Positions 7,521 through 15,755 of a stretch of DNA of 48,282 nt are shown here, in pieces. Source of the DNA: Brevibacillus sp. Its GTDB lineage: Bacteria > Bacillota > Bacilli > Brevibacillales > Brevibacillaceae. The position numbers were made by a program, and so were the translations under genes. The notes beneath the pieces are model-generated. The model saw only the letters and a program-made list of their open reading frames with translations, had not been told where the DNA came from and made no database searches. Numbering within the stretch: position 1 is the stretch's first letter; each line of letters opens with the position of its first letter. Where the stretch lies: the NCBI GenBank assembly GCA_029240815.1, contig JARDZO010000005.1, forward strand, positions 1-48,282, given 5' to 3'.

Positions 7521-8855
7521 GTGAGCAAGTTTACAAGAGATGACATTATGCGTTTGGCCCAAGAAGAGGACGTAAGGTACATCCGGTTGCAGTTTACCGA
7601 CCTGATGGGGATTATTAAAAACGTAGAGATCCCTCTGTCCCAACTGACAAAAGCACTCGATGGCAAAATGATGTTTGATGGATCTTCCATCGAAGGCTTC
7701 GTTCGTATCGAGGAATCTGACATGTACCTGGTTCCTGATCTGGATACATGGGTAGTATTCCCTTGGGGTAACGAGCATGGCAAAATTGCACGTCTGATCT
7801 GTGATATTCACAATCCGGATGGCTCTCCATTTGAAGGAGACCCACGTTATATCCTGAAGCGTGCGCTGAAAGAAGCGGAAGAAATGGGCTTCTCTGCGTT
7901 TAACGTAGGTCCAGAACCTGAGTTCTTCCTGTTCAAATTGGACGAAAAAGGCGAGCCTACTCTTGATCTGAATGACCAAGGCGGATACTTCGACTTCGCT
8001 CCACTCGACCTCGGTGAAAACTGTCGCCGTGATATCGTGCTGACTCTGGAAAAGATGGGCTTTGAAGTGGAAGCTTCTCACCACGAAGTAGCTCCAGGTC
8101 AACACGAGATCGACTTTAAATATGCAAACGCATTGCAAGCTGCTGACCAAATTTTGACTTTCAAGCTCGTAGTAAAAACGATTGCTCAAAAACATGGTCT
8201 GCATGCGACTTTCATGCCAAAACCTCTCTATGGTGTAGCTGGTTCTGGTATGCACGCGAACCAATCGCTGTTCCGTGGAAAAGAAAATGCTTTCTATGAT
8301 GAGACAGACGAAATGGGTCTGAGCCAAACAGCTAAGTATTATCTGGCGGGTATTTTGCAGCATGCACGTGGTTTCACTGCAATTACGAATCCGTTGGTAA
8401 ACTCTTACAAGCGTTTGGTGCCAGGATACGAAGCTCCTTGCTATGTTGCATGGTCTGGTAAAAACCGTTCTCCTTTGATTCGTATCCCTGCTTCTAGAGG
8501 AATGGGTACTCGAATCGAAGTTCGTAGCCCAGATCCTTCTACAAACCCATATCTGGCTCTTGCTGTTATGCTAAAAGCCGGCTTGGACGGTATCAAGAAC
8601 AAAGTGACCGTACCACCTGCAATTGACCGTAATATTTACGTGATGTCCGAGGAAGATCGCGAAGCAAACGGAATTGAAAACCTACCTGCTTCTTTGAAGG
8701 AAGCGATCGAGTGCCTGAAATCTGACCCAGTTATCTGCGAAGCTCTGGGTGAGCACGCTCTGGTTCACTTCATAGAGGCAAAAGAAATCGAGTGGGATAT
8801 GTTCCGTACACGCGTTCACGCTTGGGAGCGCGAGCAGTACATGAGCACGTATTAA
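7521..8855 (+). CDS. glnA: Glutamine synthetase, type I-alpha
   Basis: Makes glutamine from glutamate, ammonia and ATP and is the main route of ammonium assimilation. The 444 residues follow the Bacillus enzyme closely: [10 protein letters not shown] near the N-terminus, GPEPEFFLF (metal ligand glutamates), the ATP site region [20 protein letters not shown], the glutamate site NRSPLIRIP, and the terminal [16 protein letters not shown]. The adenylylation tyrosine loop of the beta type is absent, consistent with the alpha type controlled by feedback inhibition. The start is GTG after AGGAGGAGAG. It is cotranscribed with glnR, 34 nt upstream, and the pair ends at a strong terminator. Confidence 0.98.
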   Translation: MSKFTRDDIMRLAQEEDVRYIRLQFTDLMGIIKNVEIPLSQLTKALDGKMMFDGSSIEGFVRIEESDMYLVPDLDTWVVFPWGNEHGKIARLICDIHNPDGSPFEGDPRYILKRALKEAEEMGFSAFNVGPEPEFFLFKLDEKGEPTLDLNDQGGYFDFAPLDLGENCRRDIVLTLEKMGFEVEASHHEVAPGQHEIDFKYANALQAADQILTFKLVVKTIAQKHGLHATFMPKPLYGVAGSGMHANQSLFRGKENAFYDETDEMGLSQTAKYYLAGILQHARGFTAITNPLVNSYKRLVPGYEAPCYVAWSGKNRSPLIRIPASRGMGTRIEVRSPDPSTNPYLALAVMLKAGLDGIKNKVTVPPAIDRNIYVMSEEDREANGIENLPASLKEAIECLKSDPVICEALGEHALVHFIEAKEIEWDMFRTRVHAWEREQYMSTY

Positions 8856-8866
8856 TTAGTAATGAG

Positions 8867-8899
8867 ACCCCTTGTGCCACTTGGTGCGAGGGGTTTTTC
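8867..8899 (+). terminator. Terminator of glnRA
   Basis: A 12-bp stem including G-U pairs (8867-8878 with 8883-8894) and a tetraloop are followed by a T-run. Confidence 0.92.
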
Positions 8900-9064
8900 T
8901 TTTTTTGGGCTGCTTTGGTTGTGGCAGTGTGCGATATTGAAGACTTACTACCAGTACAAGTGGTGTAGAGTTTTTCACATAGTAGTAAAATGAGCTCTTG
9001 TCCGTTTCGCATCCTTGTCTCCATTAATACGATGGTATCAATAAAGGATGAAAGGACGGTAATA

Positions 9065-9424
9065 ATGGCTAAAAAGAATAAGTTAAAATGGAATATAAAA
9101 CGGAAAAGTACAACCCAACACCAGAGACATGTGCATGAGTTTTTAGGTAGCACGCAACTTGCAGAAGAGGGTGATGATCGGCATAATCACCGTTTTGCAG
9201 GAGTTACCGGCCAGGCGATACCGAGGGGAAAAAGTCATGTTCATGTAATTAGAACGAATACAGATTTCCTGAATCACCTTCACAGGGTCAGAATCATTAC
9301 TGGACCAGCAATACCTGTTGGTAATGGAAAGCATGTTCATTTTGTAAAAGGGAGTACAACGTTTAACGATGATCATGTCCATCGGTTTAAATTTGCAACG
9401 TTAATACAGAAACCTCTGATTTAA
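9065..9424 (+). CDS. ymaF: YmaF-family histidine-rich protein
   Basis: Matches the YmaF family, whose function is unknown; the core runs HVHEFLGSTQLAEEGDDRHNHRF and NGKHVHFV. I chose ATG 9065 (119 residues) because AAAGGA lies 8 nt upstream; the open frame extends back to 8990 without a ribosome binding site. After a very basic N-terminus, six His-x-His pairs recur at roughly 14-19 residue spacing (residues 22/24, 40/42, 58/60, 71/73, 90/92 and 104/106), which suggests a repeated beta unit that could bind metal. There is no signal peptide or membrane helix. It stands alone between the glnA terminator and the ileS leader. Confidence 0.8.
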   Translation: MAKKNKLKWNIKRKSTTQHQRHVHEFLGSTQLAEEGDDRHNHRFAGVTGQAIPRGKSHVHVIRTNTDFLNHLHRVRIITGPAIPVGNGKHVHFVKGSTTFNDDHVHRFKFATLIQKPLI

Positions 9425-9505
9425 TAAGCAAAATAAGTAGTTTAAAAATTTTCACCTGAAAAAAGGACCCATCACAGCGAGGTCACGGTGACACAATTTG
9501 CCTAT

Positions 9506-9534
9506 TTGACAATTACTTGAAAGTGGTGTAAAAC
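9506..9534 (+). promoter_or_regulatory. Promoter of the T-box/ileS transcript
   Basis: TTGACA (9506-9511), 17-nt spacer, TAAAAC (9529-9534). Transcription would start near 9541, at the front of the T-box leader. Confidence 0.75.
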
Positions 9535-9539
9535 GAATA

Positions 9540-9828
9540 TAACTGAATGAAGCGTGAAATTCATTGACGAGAAAGAGTACGCTATTTCCTTGTCCCCCAG
9601 AGAGTTGGCCTAGTGCTGAAAGCCAACGTTCAAGACTTAGCCGAAAATCCTCTCCGAGAAGGAAAGCTGAAGAGCCGTAAGTAAGCTAACCCGGGATCCC
9701 GCCGTTACAAGGGGCGCGTATGATGGTACGTAGTAGAGTGCTGAAAAGTCATGAAGGATATGATCTTTTCGGAACAAGGGTGGTATCGCGAGATGAAATC
9801 TCGTCCCTTAGGGGGCGGGATTTTTTTG
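9540..9828 (+). ncRNA. T-box riboswitch controlling ileS
   Basis: Leader RNA that reads the charging state of a tRNA. It has the AGAGAG motif of stem I (9600-9605), a GCTGAAAGC stretch, and the T-box core AAGGGTGGTATCGCG at 9776-9790. The core is followed by the intrinsic terminator 9798-9821 (10-bp stem with G-U pairs) and a T-run to 9827. The antiterminator would form when uncharged tRNA pairs with the T-box bulge. The specifier codon could not be placed with confidence by eye; isoleucine is inferred from the downstream ileS. Confidence 0.93.
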
Positions 9829-9880
9829 TTTTTCTTGGACCCTCCCCAAATTCTGTTTATCTGAAGAGAGGATGAAATCG

Positions 9881-12800
9881 ATGAGAACGGTGGATGCGAA
9901 AGAAAAAGCTAGGACACGTGAGCTTCGAATTTTGAACCAGTGGAGAGAAGACAATACGTTTCGAAAATCCATCGAAAATCGGGCGGGCAAACCGAACTAT
10001 GTGTTTTACGAAGGCCCTCCGACAGCAAATGGCCAGCCGCATATCGGTCATGTTCTTGGGCGAGTTATCAAAGATTTTATCGGACGCTACAAAACGATGT
10101 CGGGGTATCGCGTAGTCCGCAAAGCCGGATGGGATACGCATGGTCTGCCTGTTGAGTTGGGTGTCGAAAAGCAATTGGGTATTTCGGGGAAACAAGAAAT
10201 CGAAAATTATGGAGTGGCCAAGTTCGTCGAAAAATGCAAAAGCAGCGTTTTTGAATATGAAAAGCAATGGCGTGAACTAACAGAAGGCATAGCGTATTGG
10301 ACCGACATGGAGCATCCTTACGTTACCCTGACCAATGATTATATCGAAAGTGTCTGGCACATCTTGTCCGAGATCCATAAAAAGGAACTGCTGTACAAAG
10401 GCCATCGCGTTAGCCCGTATTGCCCTGATTGCCAGACGACACTGAGCTCCCATGAAGTAGCTCAAGGCTATGAAGACGTGAAAGATTTGAGTGCGACTGT
10501 GAAATTCCGGAGCAAAAATGGTGAGGATATTTTTCTCGCATGGACGACGACACCATGGACGCTTCCCGCTAATGTAGCTTTAGCAGTGAACAAAGAGATC
10601 GACTATGTGCGAGTGAAAAAGAACAATGAGGTGTATGTTGTAGCCAGGAATCTCGTCGAATCCGTCATGAAAGAAGACTATGAGATCTTGTCTACACATA
10701 AAGGAGCCGAATTCATCGGAACGGCGTATGAACCGCCATTTGGCTATATCAACGTAAACAAAGGACACATCGTGGTCGATGCCGACTATGTCAGTGATAA
10801 AAGCGGTACAGGTATTGTCCATACAGCCCCTGCACATGGGGAAGATGACTACCGCACGACGCGACAGCACAGCTTGGATTTTGTGAACGTGGTAAATCTA
10901 GCCGGACGTTACACAGACCAAGTCGCCGATTTTGCTGGGCGTTTCGTCAAAGACTGTGATGTCGATATCGTGAAAGACTTGGCCCATCGTCATTTGTTGT
11001 TCTCGAAAGAACGATATGAGCACAGCTATCCATTTTGCTGGCGTTGTAAGTCTCCTTTGCTCTACTACGCTATGGAAAGCTGGTTCATTCAAACAACCGC
11101 AATAAAAGAACAGCTGATCGAAAACAATAGCAAGATTGACTGGTACCCTGGACATTTGCGCGAGGGGCGTTTCGGCAAATTCCTGGAAGAGCTCGTAGAT
11201 TGGAATATCAGCCGCAATCGTTACTGGGGAACACCACTTAATATCTGGCTTTGTCAGGACTGTGGAATCGAGTATGCACCGGGGAGTATAAAAGAAATGC
11301 GCGAAAGGTCAATTGAACCAATAGACGCGAGCTTGGAACTGCATAAGCCATTTGTAGATGATGTGAAATTGCGTTGTTCGTGCGGTGGCACCATGGAAAG
11401 AACTCCGGAGGTAATCGATGTATGGTTTGACAGTGGATCGATGCCGTTTGCCCAGTACCATCACCCTTTTGGAGAGGATAAACAATTCCAAGAACAGTAT
11501 CCAGCAGATATGATTTCGGAGGGAATTGACCAAACAAGAGGCTGGTTCTTTAGCATGTTGGCCGTGTCAACGCTTTATAATGGAAAAACACCTTACAAGG
11601 CAGTCATCTCAACGGGACACGTGCTGGATGAGAACGGTCAAAAGATGTCCAAAAGTAAAGGGAACGGGATCGATCCTTGGGAAGTGATTGAAGAATTCGG
11701 TGCGGATGCGTTTCGCTGGGCCCTCTTGTCTGACAGCGCCCCGTGGAGCAGCAAACGGTTTTCCAAACGGATCGTAGCTGAAGCAAAATCGAAAGTAATT
11801 GATACGATTCATAACATCCACGCCTTTTATTCCATGTACGCGTCGATCGATCAATACAAGCCACAGGAATATGCCCGGCAAGACAATGTGAACGAGTTGG
11901 ATCGTTGGGTCCTTTCACGCTTGAATTCCACGCTGCAGAATGTGAAGAAGGGGCTGGAGACCTATGATTTTATGAATCCAGCAAAGCATATCGAAACATT
12001 CGTCGACGAATTGAGTAACTGGTACATTCGCCGTTCACGTGACCGTTTTTGGAGCAGTGACATGGCGGGTGACAAAATATCCGCCTACCAAACCCTGCAC
12101 GAAGTACTCGTTACTCTTGCACGGATGATCGCACCGTACTCACCGCTACTTGCGGAAGATATCTATGGCAACCTGGGAGGGAAGGAGAGCGTACACTTAG
12201 CCGATTATCCAATAGTGAATCCGGAAGTGATTGACACTGCGCTCGAAAACGACATGGAAACCGCTCGGCAAATCGTAGAGCTGGCCCGAAACATCCGAAA
12301 CGAAACAGGTATCAAGACTCGTCAGCCTTTGTCCGAGCTGATTGTCTCCATCGATCGGCAGTTCGATCTGAATCGATACGCATCCATCATTAAAGAGGAA
12401 ATCAATGTGAAGAACATTCGAGTGGAGCAGAATGACAGTGGCTTCGTGAACTATCACTTCAAGCTGAATTTGAAAGTGGCAGGAAAGAAATATGGTAAGC
12501 TTGTCGGGCCTATCCAAAGCTATTTGAAAGTATTGACTGACTCCGAAGCATTACGTGCAGTCGAGATCGGATACTTGGATTTCAACCAATCAGGAGAATA
12601 CATTCGGATCAATATCGATGAGTTGCTTGTGGAGAAGCAAGGGAAAGCAGGGTTTGCTTCTGCTTCGGGCTACCAAGTCAATGTTGCTTTGAATACGACG
12701 ATCACAGAGGAACTCGAACAGGAGGGAATCGTACGTGAAGTCATACGCGTCATTCAAGATTACCGCAAGAAAATGGATTTACCGATTGAGAAACGGGTCA

Positions 12801-12961
12801 TTCTTACCTTGGATGTCGATCCTCAAGTAAAAGAAGCGCTTGGGCGATTTGATCAAGTGTTGAATAACAATGTATTGCTATCGGAAGTCAGATATGGGGC
12901 AGAAATGGATATGGAGACGGCTTCGATAGGAGAAAGAAGCATCCGATTGAGTATTGAATAA
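9881..12961 (+). CDS. ileS: Isoleucyl-tRNA synthetase, long type 2 (IleS2-like)
   Basis: Class I aminoacyl-tRNA synthetase that charges tRNA-Ile. The signature PHIGH is at about 53-57 (GPPTANGQPHIGH) and KMSKS at 588-592 (GQKMSKSKGN). The CP1 editing domain lies between, with WTTTPWTLPAN and THR-rich editing segments, then zinc-type cysteine pairs (CPDC, CSCGG). At 1026 residues it is about 100 longer than the usual Bacillus housekeeping enzyme, lacks that enzyme's C-terminal zinc finger, and resembles the eukaryote-like type 2 branch, members of which tolerate mupirocin. I chose ATG 9881, with GAGAGGATG as ribosome binding site; an in-frame ATG lies at 9872. A T-box controls it. Whether a type 1 ileS also exists cannot be seen. 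Confidence 0.95.
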   Translation: MRTVDAKEKARTRELRILNQWREDNTFRKSIENRAGKPNYVFYEGPPTANGQPHIGHVLGRVIKDFIGRYKTMSGYRVVRKAGWDTHGLPVELGVEKQLGISGKQEIENYGVAKFVEKCKSSVFEYEKQWRELTEGIAYWTDMEHPYVTLTNDYIESVWHILSEIHKKELLYKGHRVSPYCPDCQTTLSSHEVAQGYEDVKDLSATVKFRSKNGEDIFLAWTTTPWTLPANVALAVNKEIDYVRVKKNNEVYVVARNLVESVMKEDYEILSTHKGAEFIGTAYEPPFGYINVNKGHIVVDADYVSDKSGTGIVHTAPAHGEDDYRTTRQHSLDFVNVVNLAGRYTDQVADFAGRFVKDCDVDIVKDLAHRHLLFSKERYEHSYPFCWRCKSPLLYYAMESWFIQTTAIKEQLIENNSKIDWYPGHLREGRFGKFLEELVDWNISRNRYWGTPLNIWLCQDCGIEYAPGSIKEMRERSIEPIDASLELHKPFVDDVKLRCSCGGTMERTPEVIDVWFDSGSMPFAQYHHPFGEDKQFQEQYPADMISEGIDQTRGWFFSMLAVSTLYNGKTPYKAVISTGHVLDENGQKMSKSKGNGIDPWEVIEEFGADAFRWALLSDSAPWSSKRFSKRIVAEAKSKVIDTIHNIHAFYSMYASIDQYKPQEYARQDNVNELDRWVLSRLNSTLQNVKKGLETYDFMNPAKHIETFVDELSNWYIRRSRDRFWSSDMAGDKISAYQTLHEVLVTLARMIAPYSPLLAEDIYGNLGGKESVHLADYPIVNPEVIDTALENDMETARQIVELARNIRNETGIKTRQPLSELIVSIDRQFDLNRYASIIKEEINVKNIRVEQNDSGFVNYHFKLNLKVAGKKYGKLVGPIQSYLKVLTDSEALRAVEIGYLDFNQSGEYIRINIDELLVEKQGKAGFASASGYQVNVALNTTITEELEQEGIVREVIRVIQDYRKKMDLPIEKRVILTLDVDPQVKEALGRFDQVLNNNVLLSEVRYGAEMDMETASIGERSIRLSIE

Positions 12962-12976
12962 CCAAAGGTACAAATA

Positions 12977-13022
12977 GAAAAAAACAGTCTAGCACACAAA
13001 TCATCGTGTGTGTGACTAGTCT
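12977..13022 (-). terminator. Terminator of the DUF4269 gene
   Basis: On the minus strand AGACTAGTCACACA pairs with TGTGTGCTAGACT with one bulge and one mismatch, followed by a T-run (12979-12984 complement). The DUF4269 stop codon lies inside the hairpin. It may also act on ileS. Confidence 0.75.
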
Positions 13023-13594
13023 TGGCACGGTGGATGAAGCAAATAGGATTGCAACTCATCTGTAGAAAGATGCTCAATCTCCAAGAGAGCTCGATACGGA
13101 TTAGCGCCTGGGATACTAAAATAGCGGGCGAAAGCAGGCTCTGTCTTGATACCTTGGCGCTTGAGTAGCCTGATTTCCTGATAAGCAGCTTCACCACCTA
13201 ACCCAAGTAAGCGTGCCTCGATAACCATATGACGATAGGCATTCTGCTGTTCGACTGGGAGCGGCTGGGCAAACAGCTCGAACCAAAAACCAGCATCATA
13301 AAAGCCAATCACACTCGTTTGCCAATCTTGAATGAGCAGACGAGACTCCTGATAGCCTTCTTTATTGCCGTAGGCTGCACGGACATCAGCATCAAACTCA
13401 TCAAGATCATAGCTGGTACAAATGATATCTAGGTCGCTTGCTTCTATATCAATGTTTAGAGGGATGGTACCGGCTAATACAGGATCGTAAGCTTGCAAGC
13501 TCTCTATGACTAAGGTCTGAGAAATGGCTTTCCAAGCTGCCTGTTGTTTCGGTGTACCTGAAAGCAAATAAGTGAGGTCACGCCAGTTTGTCAT
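13016..13594 (-). CDS. DUF4269 protein (nucleotidyltransferase-like fold)
   Basis: Its 192 residues match the DUF4269 family as I recall it. The start, MTNWRDLTYLLSGTPKQQAAW, is followed by a nucleotidyltransferase-like segment with acidic residues: VLAGTIPLNIDIEASDLDII, then SRLLIQDW. The GTIPLNI...SDLDI arrangement resembles the Gly-Ser and Asp-x-Asp metal site of minimal nucleotidyltransferases, although the Gly-Ser is changed to Gly-Thr. The substrate is unknown. ATG 13594 is chosen because GGAGGC lies 7-8 nt upstream; the frame continues further upstream without support. It converges on ileS and is divergent from the DUF456 gene. Confidence 0.75.
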   Translation of the reverse strand: MTNWRDLTYLLSGTPKQQAAWKAISQTLVIESLQAYDPVLAGTIPLNIDIEASDLDIICTSYDLDEFDADVRAAYGNKEGYQESRLLIQDWQTSVIGFYDAGFWFELFAQPLPVEQQNAYRHMVIEARLLGLGGEAAYQEIRLLKRQGIKTEPAFARYFSIPGANPYRALLEIEHLSTDELQSYLLHPPCQD

Positions 13595-13718
13595 AAGAAT
13601 GCCTCCGTCTTGTTTTAACCCGTCGTTATTGGATAACAAGAGTATTGTAGAGGGTTGCGAAACAGACTGCAACGGAAATGAGCATGACACGTATACCATA
13701 AAGAGAGGAGTGGGACTA

Positions 13719-14204
13719 GTGGAAATACTGTTATGGGTCATTGTGGTGGCGTTGTTCGCCTTAAGCATCGCCGGGATCTTTCTGCCGGTTTTACCTGATA
13801 CCATCCTGCTGTGGGCAGGTTTCTTGCTCTATCATTTTATCATCGCGGATCCTGGTGGAGGACTGCCAGCCTCATTTTGGTGGGGGATGGGTGCGCTCAG
13901 CGTTCTTTTGTACGGAGCAGACCTCTTGACCAATATGTACTTCGTGAAAAAGTACGGGGGCTCCAAATGGTCTTCCATTGCGGCAGTCGTCGGTATTTTT
14001 GCCGGGATATTCTTGTTCCCTCCGTTTGGGATGATCATGCTACCGTTTGTGTTCGTCGTGTTGGTAGAGCTGTTCATGCAGAAACAGCCGATGGAGAAGG
14101 CGATTAAAGCCGGCTTTGGATCACTGATCGGGTTCCTGGGGAGTGCAGTCGTCAAAGTGGTGCTGCAGCTGACAATGATCATCTGGTTTTTTATCGCCGC
14201 ATAA
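13719..14204 (+). CDS. DUF456 family membrane protein
   Basis: A small integral membrane protein of 161 residues with four or five hydrophobic helices: VEILLWVIVVALFALSIAGIF at the start, then LLWAGFLLYHFII, ALSVLLYGADLL, a glycine-rich IAAVVGIFAGIFLFPPFGMI, and a C-terminal helix. The conserved PVLPDT after helix 1 and GGSKW before helix 4 are characteristic of DUF456. The start is GTG 13719 with GAGGAGT 8 nt upstream; earlier in-frame codons overlap the divergent DUF4269 gene. The function of the family is unknown. It ends at a terminator shared with lexA. Confidence 0.8.
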   Translation: MEILLWVIVVALFALSIAGIFLPVLPDTILLWAGFLLYHFIIADPGGGLPASFWWGMGALSVLLYGADLLTNMYFVKKYGGSKWSSIAAVVGIFAGIFLFPPFGMIMLPFVFVVLVELFMQKQPMEKAIKAGFGSLIGFLGSAVVKVVLQLTMIIWFFIAA

Positions 14205-14212
14205 AGACAGTA

Positions 14213-14240
14213 AAAAAGGACAGCCGAGGCTGTCCTTTTT
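14213..14240. terminator. Bidirectional terminator between the DUF456 gene and lexA
   Basis: Perfect 13-bp stem AAAAAGGACAGCC/GGCTGTCCTTTTT with T-runs on both strands. Confidence 0.93.
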
Positions 14241-14254
14241 CCATGCTACGTAGA

Positions 14255-14878
14255 TTAGTGAATCAAACGATATACCCCAATGACTTTGCCAAGAATCGAA
14301 ACAGCATCCAGGATGATCGGCTCCATGGTTGCATTTTCCGGTTGGAGTCGGAAATGGTTTTTCTCTTTAAAGAAGCGTTTTACAGTGGCTTCATCTTCTT
14401 CTGTCATAGCTACTACGATATCCCCGTTATTGGCTACGTGCTGTTGACGTACGATAACATAATCGCCGTCGAGGATACCTGCATCGATCATACTGTTCCC
14501 GGAGACCCGAAGCATGTAGACCTTGTCCGATGTCACGATGTTTTCAGGCAAAGGGAAATATTCTTCCACATCTTCAATCGCGGTGATAGGTTGTCCAGCT
14601 GTTACTTTCCCAATGACAGGGACGCGAACCACGGAATCTTCAAAATCATCGTGAAAGCGATCTTCCTCAGACAAAAGCTCAATCGCGCGAGGCTTGGTAG
14701 GGTCACGACGGATGAGACCTTTCTTTTCCAGGCGGGCCAAGTGTCCATGAACAGTAGAGCTGGAGGCAAGTCCAACTGCTTCACCAATTTCCCTGACAGA
14801 AGGCGGGTAGCCTTTATCACGAACTTCTTTACGAATGAAGTCGATGATGGCTTGCTGTCTATTCGATAGTTTTGACAT
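14255..14878 (-). CDS. lexA: SOS repressor LexA
   Basis: Represses DNA-damage genes and cleaves itself when RecA filaments form. The N-terminal winged HTH (about 1-65) has [32 protein letters not shown] and [10 protein letters not shown]. The C-terminal peptidase domain shows the Ala94-Gly95 cleavage site in KVTAGQP, catalytic Ser129 in GNSMID and Lys167 in ATVKRFF. The 207 residues begin at ATG 14878, with GAGGTG 6 nt upstream; the open frame extends nine codons further without support. It is divergent from yneA across a region with three LexA boxes, the classic Bacillus arrangement. Confidence 0.97.
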   Translation of the reverse strand: MSKLSNRQQAIIDFIRKEVRDKGYPPSVREIGEAVGLASSSTVHGHLARLEKKGLIRRDPTKPRAIELLSEEDRFHDDFEDSVVRVPVIGKVTAGQPITAIEDVEEYFPLPENIVTSDKVYMLRVSGNSMIDAGILDGDYVIVRQQHVANNGDIVVAMTEEDEATVKRFFKEKNHFRLQPENATMEPIILDAVSILGKVIGVYRLIH

Positions 14879-14915
14879 ATAAGACACCTCAGTTTTCTCG
14901 AACATGTTTTCCTAT

Positions 14916-14944
14916 ATTATACCATGGGATCTTGCGTTCGACAA
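14916..14944 (-). promoter_or_regulatory. lexA promoter
   Basis: On the minus strand a -10 TATAAT (14921-14916) and -35 TTGTCG (14944-14939) are 17 nt apart. The -35 abuts LexA box 14942-14955, which fits autorepression. Confidence 0.75.
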
Positions 14945-14955
14945 ACATAAGTTCG
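14942..14955. promoter_or_regulatory. LexA box 1
   Basis: CAAACATAAGTTCG against the Bacillus consensus CGAACN4GTTCG: one mismatch. It overlaps the lexA -35. Confidence 0.85.
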
Positions 14956-14966
14956 ATCTTTTTTTG

Positions 14967-14996
14967 TTGACATGAACATACGTTCCCATATATGAT
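14967..14996 (+). promoter_or_regulatory. yneA promoter with LexA box 2 in its spacer
   Basis: TTGACA (14967-14972), 18-nt spacer, TATGAT (14991-14996). LexA box 2, TGAACATACGTTCC (14973-14986, two outer mismatches), fills the spacer, so bound LexA would block polymerase. Confidence 0.85.
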
Positions 14997-15010
14997 GAAT
15001 ACAAGAGAAC

Positions 15011-15024
15011 GGAACGTACGTTTG
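15011..15024. promoter_or_regulatory. LexA box 3
   Basis: GGAACGTACGTTTG, two mismatches to CGAACN4GTTCG. It lies downstream of the yneA transcription start and could act as a roadblock. Confidence 0.8.
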
Positions 15025-15038
15025 TAGGAGGGATTTTG

Positions 15039-15377
15039 ATGTCAGTCATGACTGTACATAACCGCTTTGGAAAAAAGGAAACACGTCGCGCAAGGTTCGG
15101 TATCACCCGTGGACAAGCCATTTTGTTTCTGCTTAGCTTTTCTCTCTTTTTTTACTTGCTGACAGAACTGGTGTTTGCTTCTGGTCCTGTTCAGGTACTG
15201 CCTGCAAAAGAAGTGACCGTTCGAGCAGGAGATAGCCTTTGGAAAATGGCTGTTCGCTATAAAGAGGAAGCGAAGATGGACGTGAATGAGCTCATCGTTG
15301 CGATCAAGGAAGCGAACGATTTGGACAGTGTCGTGATTTACCCGGGACAGACCTTGAGAATTCCTCTCCCGCAATAA
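15039..15377 (+). CDS. yneA: YneA-like SOS cell-division suppressor
   Basis: SOS-induced inhibitor of septation. The 112-residue protein has a basic cytoplasmic N-terminus, one transmembrane helix at about 28-48 (ILFLLSFSLFFYLLTEL), and an extracytoplasmic LysM domain from about 60 to the end (VTVRAGDSLWKMAVRY...VVIYPGQTLRIP). This layout is that of Bacillus YneA, which halts division until DNA is repaired. ATG 15039 follows TAGGAGGGA. LexA boxes in and after its promoter support SOS control. In Bacillus subtilis yneB (a resolvase-like gene) comes next; here the DUF896 gene follows directly. Confidence 0.9.
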   Translation: MSVMTVHNRFGKKETRRARFGITRGQAILFLLSFSLFFYLLTELVFASGPVQVLPAKEVTVRAGDSLWKMAVRYKEEAKMDVNELIVAIKEANDLDSVVIYPGQTLRIPLPQ

Positions 15378-15409
15378 AATGACTATCTGCCTGCGTGTGA
15401 CCGATCTGC

Positions 15410-15437
15410 TTGCGTCACGCTCGGGATATGGTATAAT
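15410..15437 (+). promoter_or_regulatory. Promoter of the ynzC-like gene
   Basis: TTGCGT (15410-15415), 16-nt spacer, TATAAT (15432-15437) preceded by TGG, an extended -10. It suggests expression independent of yneA. Confidence 0.65.
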
Positions 15438-15473
15438 AGAGCGGCATTACTCACAGGTGGGGAGGAACCAGTA

Positions 15474-15671
15474 GTGGTATCTGACGCAGAAATCAAACGC
15501 ATTAATGAATTAGTGAAGAAATCCAAAGAAGAAGGTTTGTCCGAGGAAGAAAAACTCGAACAAAAACAACTTCGTCAAAAGTATATCGATGCTGTAAAGC
15601 TTTCGTTGAGAGCGAATTTGGATTCCATCCGTTACGTGGAAGACCTTGAAGAAAATGGTCGGAAACAGTAA
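15474..15671 (+). CDS. ynzC: DUF896 protein (YnzC-like)
   Basis: Small 65-residue helical protein of the DUF896/UPF0291 family. It shows the family's two-helix hairpin: ISDAEIKRINELVKKSKEEG-type helix 1, LSEEEKLEQKQLRQKYIDAVK helix 2, and a C-terminal SLRANLDSIRYVE. Biochemical role unknown; the Bacillus subtilis gene is in the SOS yneA operon. The start is GTG with GGGGAGGAA upstream. It has its own extended -10 promoter and terminator, so SOS control through yneA read-through is possible but not required. Confidence 0.9.
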   Translation: MVSDAEIKRINELVKKSKEEGLSEEEKLEQKQLRQKYIDAVKLSLRANLDSIRYVEDLEENGRKQ

Positions 15672-15692
15672 GATAACAGATATTGATAGCAC

Positions 15693-15725
15693 AGACATCC
15701 TTGCTAGAAGCTGGGGTGTCTTTTT
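15693..15725 (+). terminator. Terminator after ynzC
   Basis: AGACATCC (15693-15700) pairs with GGGTGTCT (to 15721, one G-U), followed by TTTTT. Confidence 0.85.
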
Positions 15726-15755
15726 GTTCCGAACCGATGAAAAGGGGAGAGGAAA

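Noticed and set aside
7413..8363. A 316-codon open frame antisense to glnA
   Set aside because: Mirror of a highly biased gene; no start signals or domain.
9650..9700. ATC triplets as the T-box specifier codon
   Set aside because: Several ATC occur, but I could not align stem I by eye well enough to know which lies in the specifier loop.
15672..15755. Fluoride riboswitch before fluC
   Set aside because: None of the conserved fluoride riboswitch motifs are present; the 84 nt are filled by the ynzC terminator and ribosome site.
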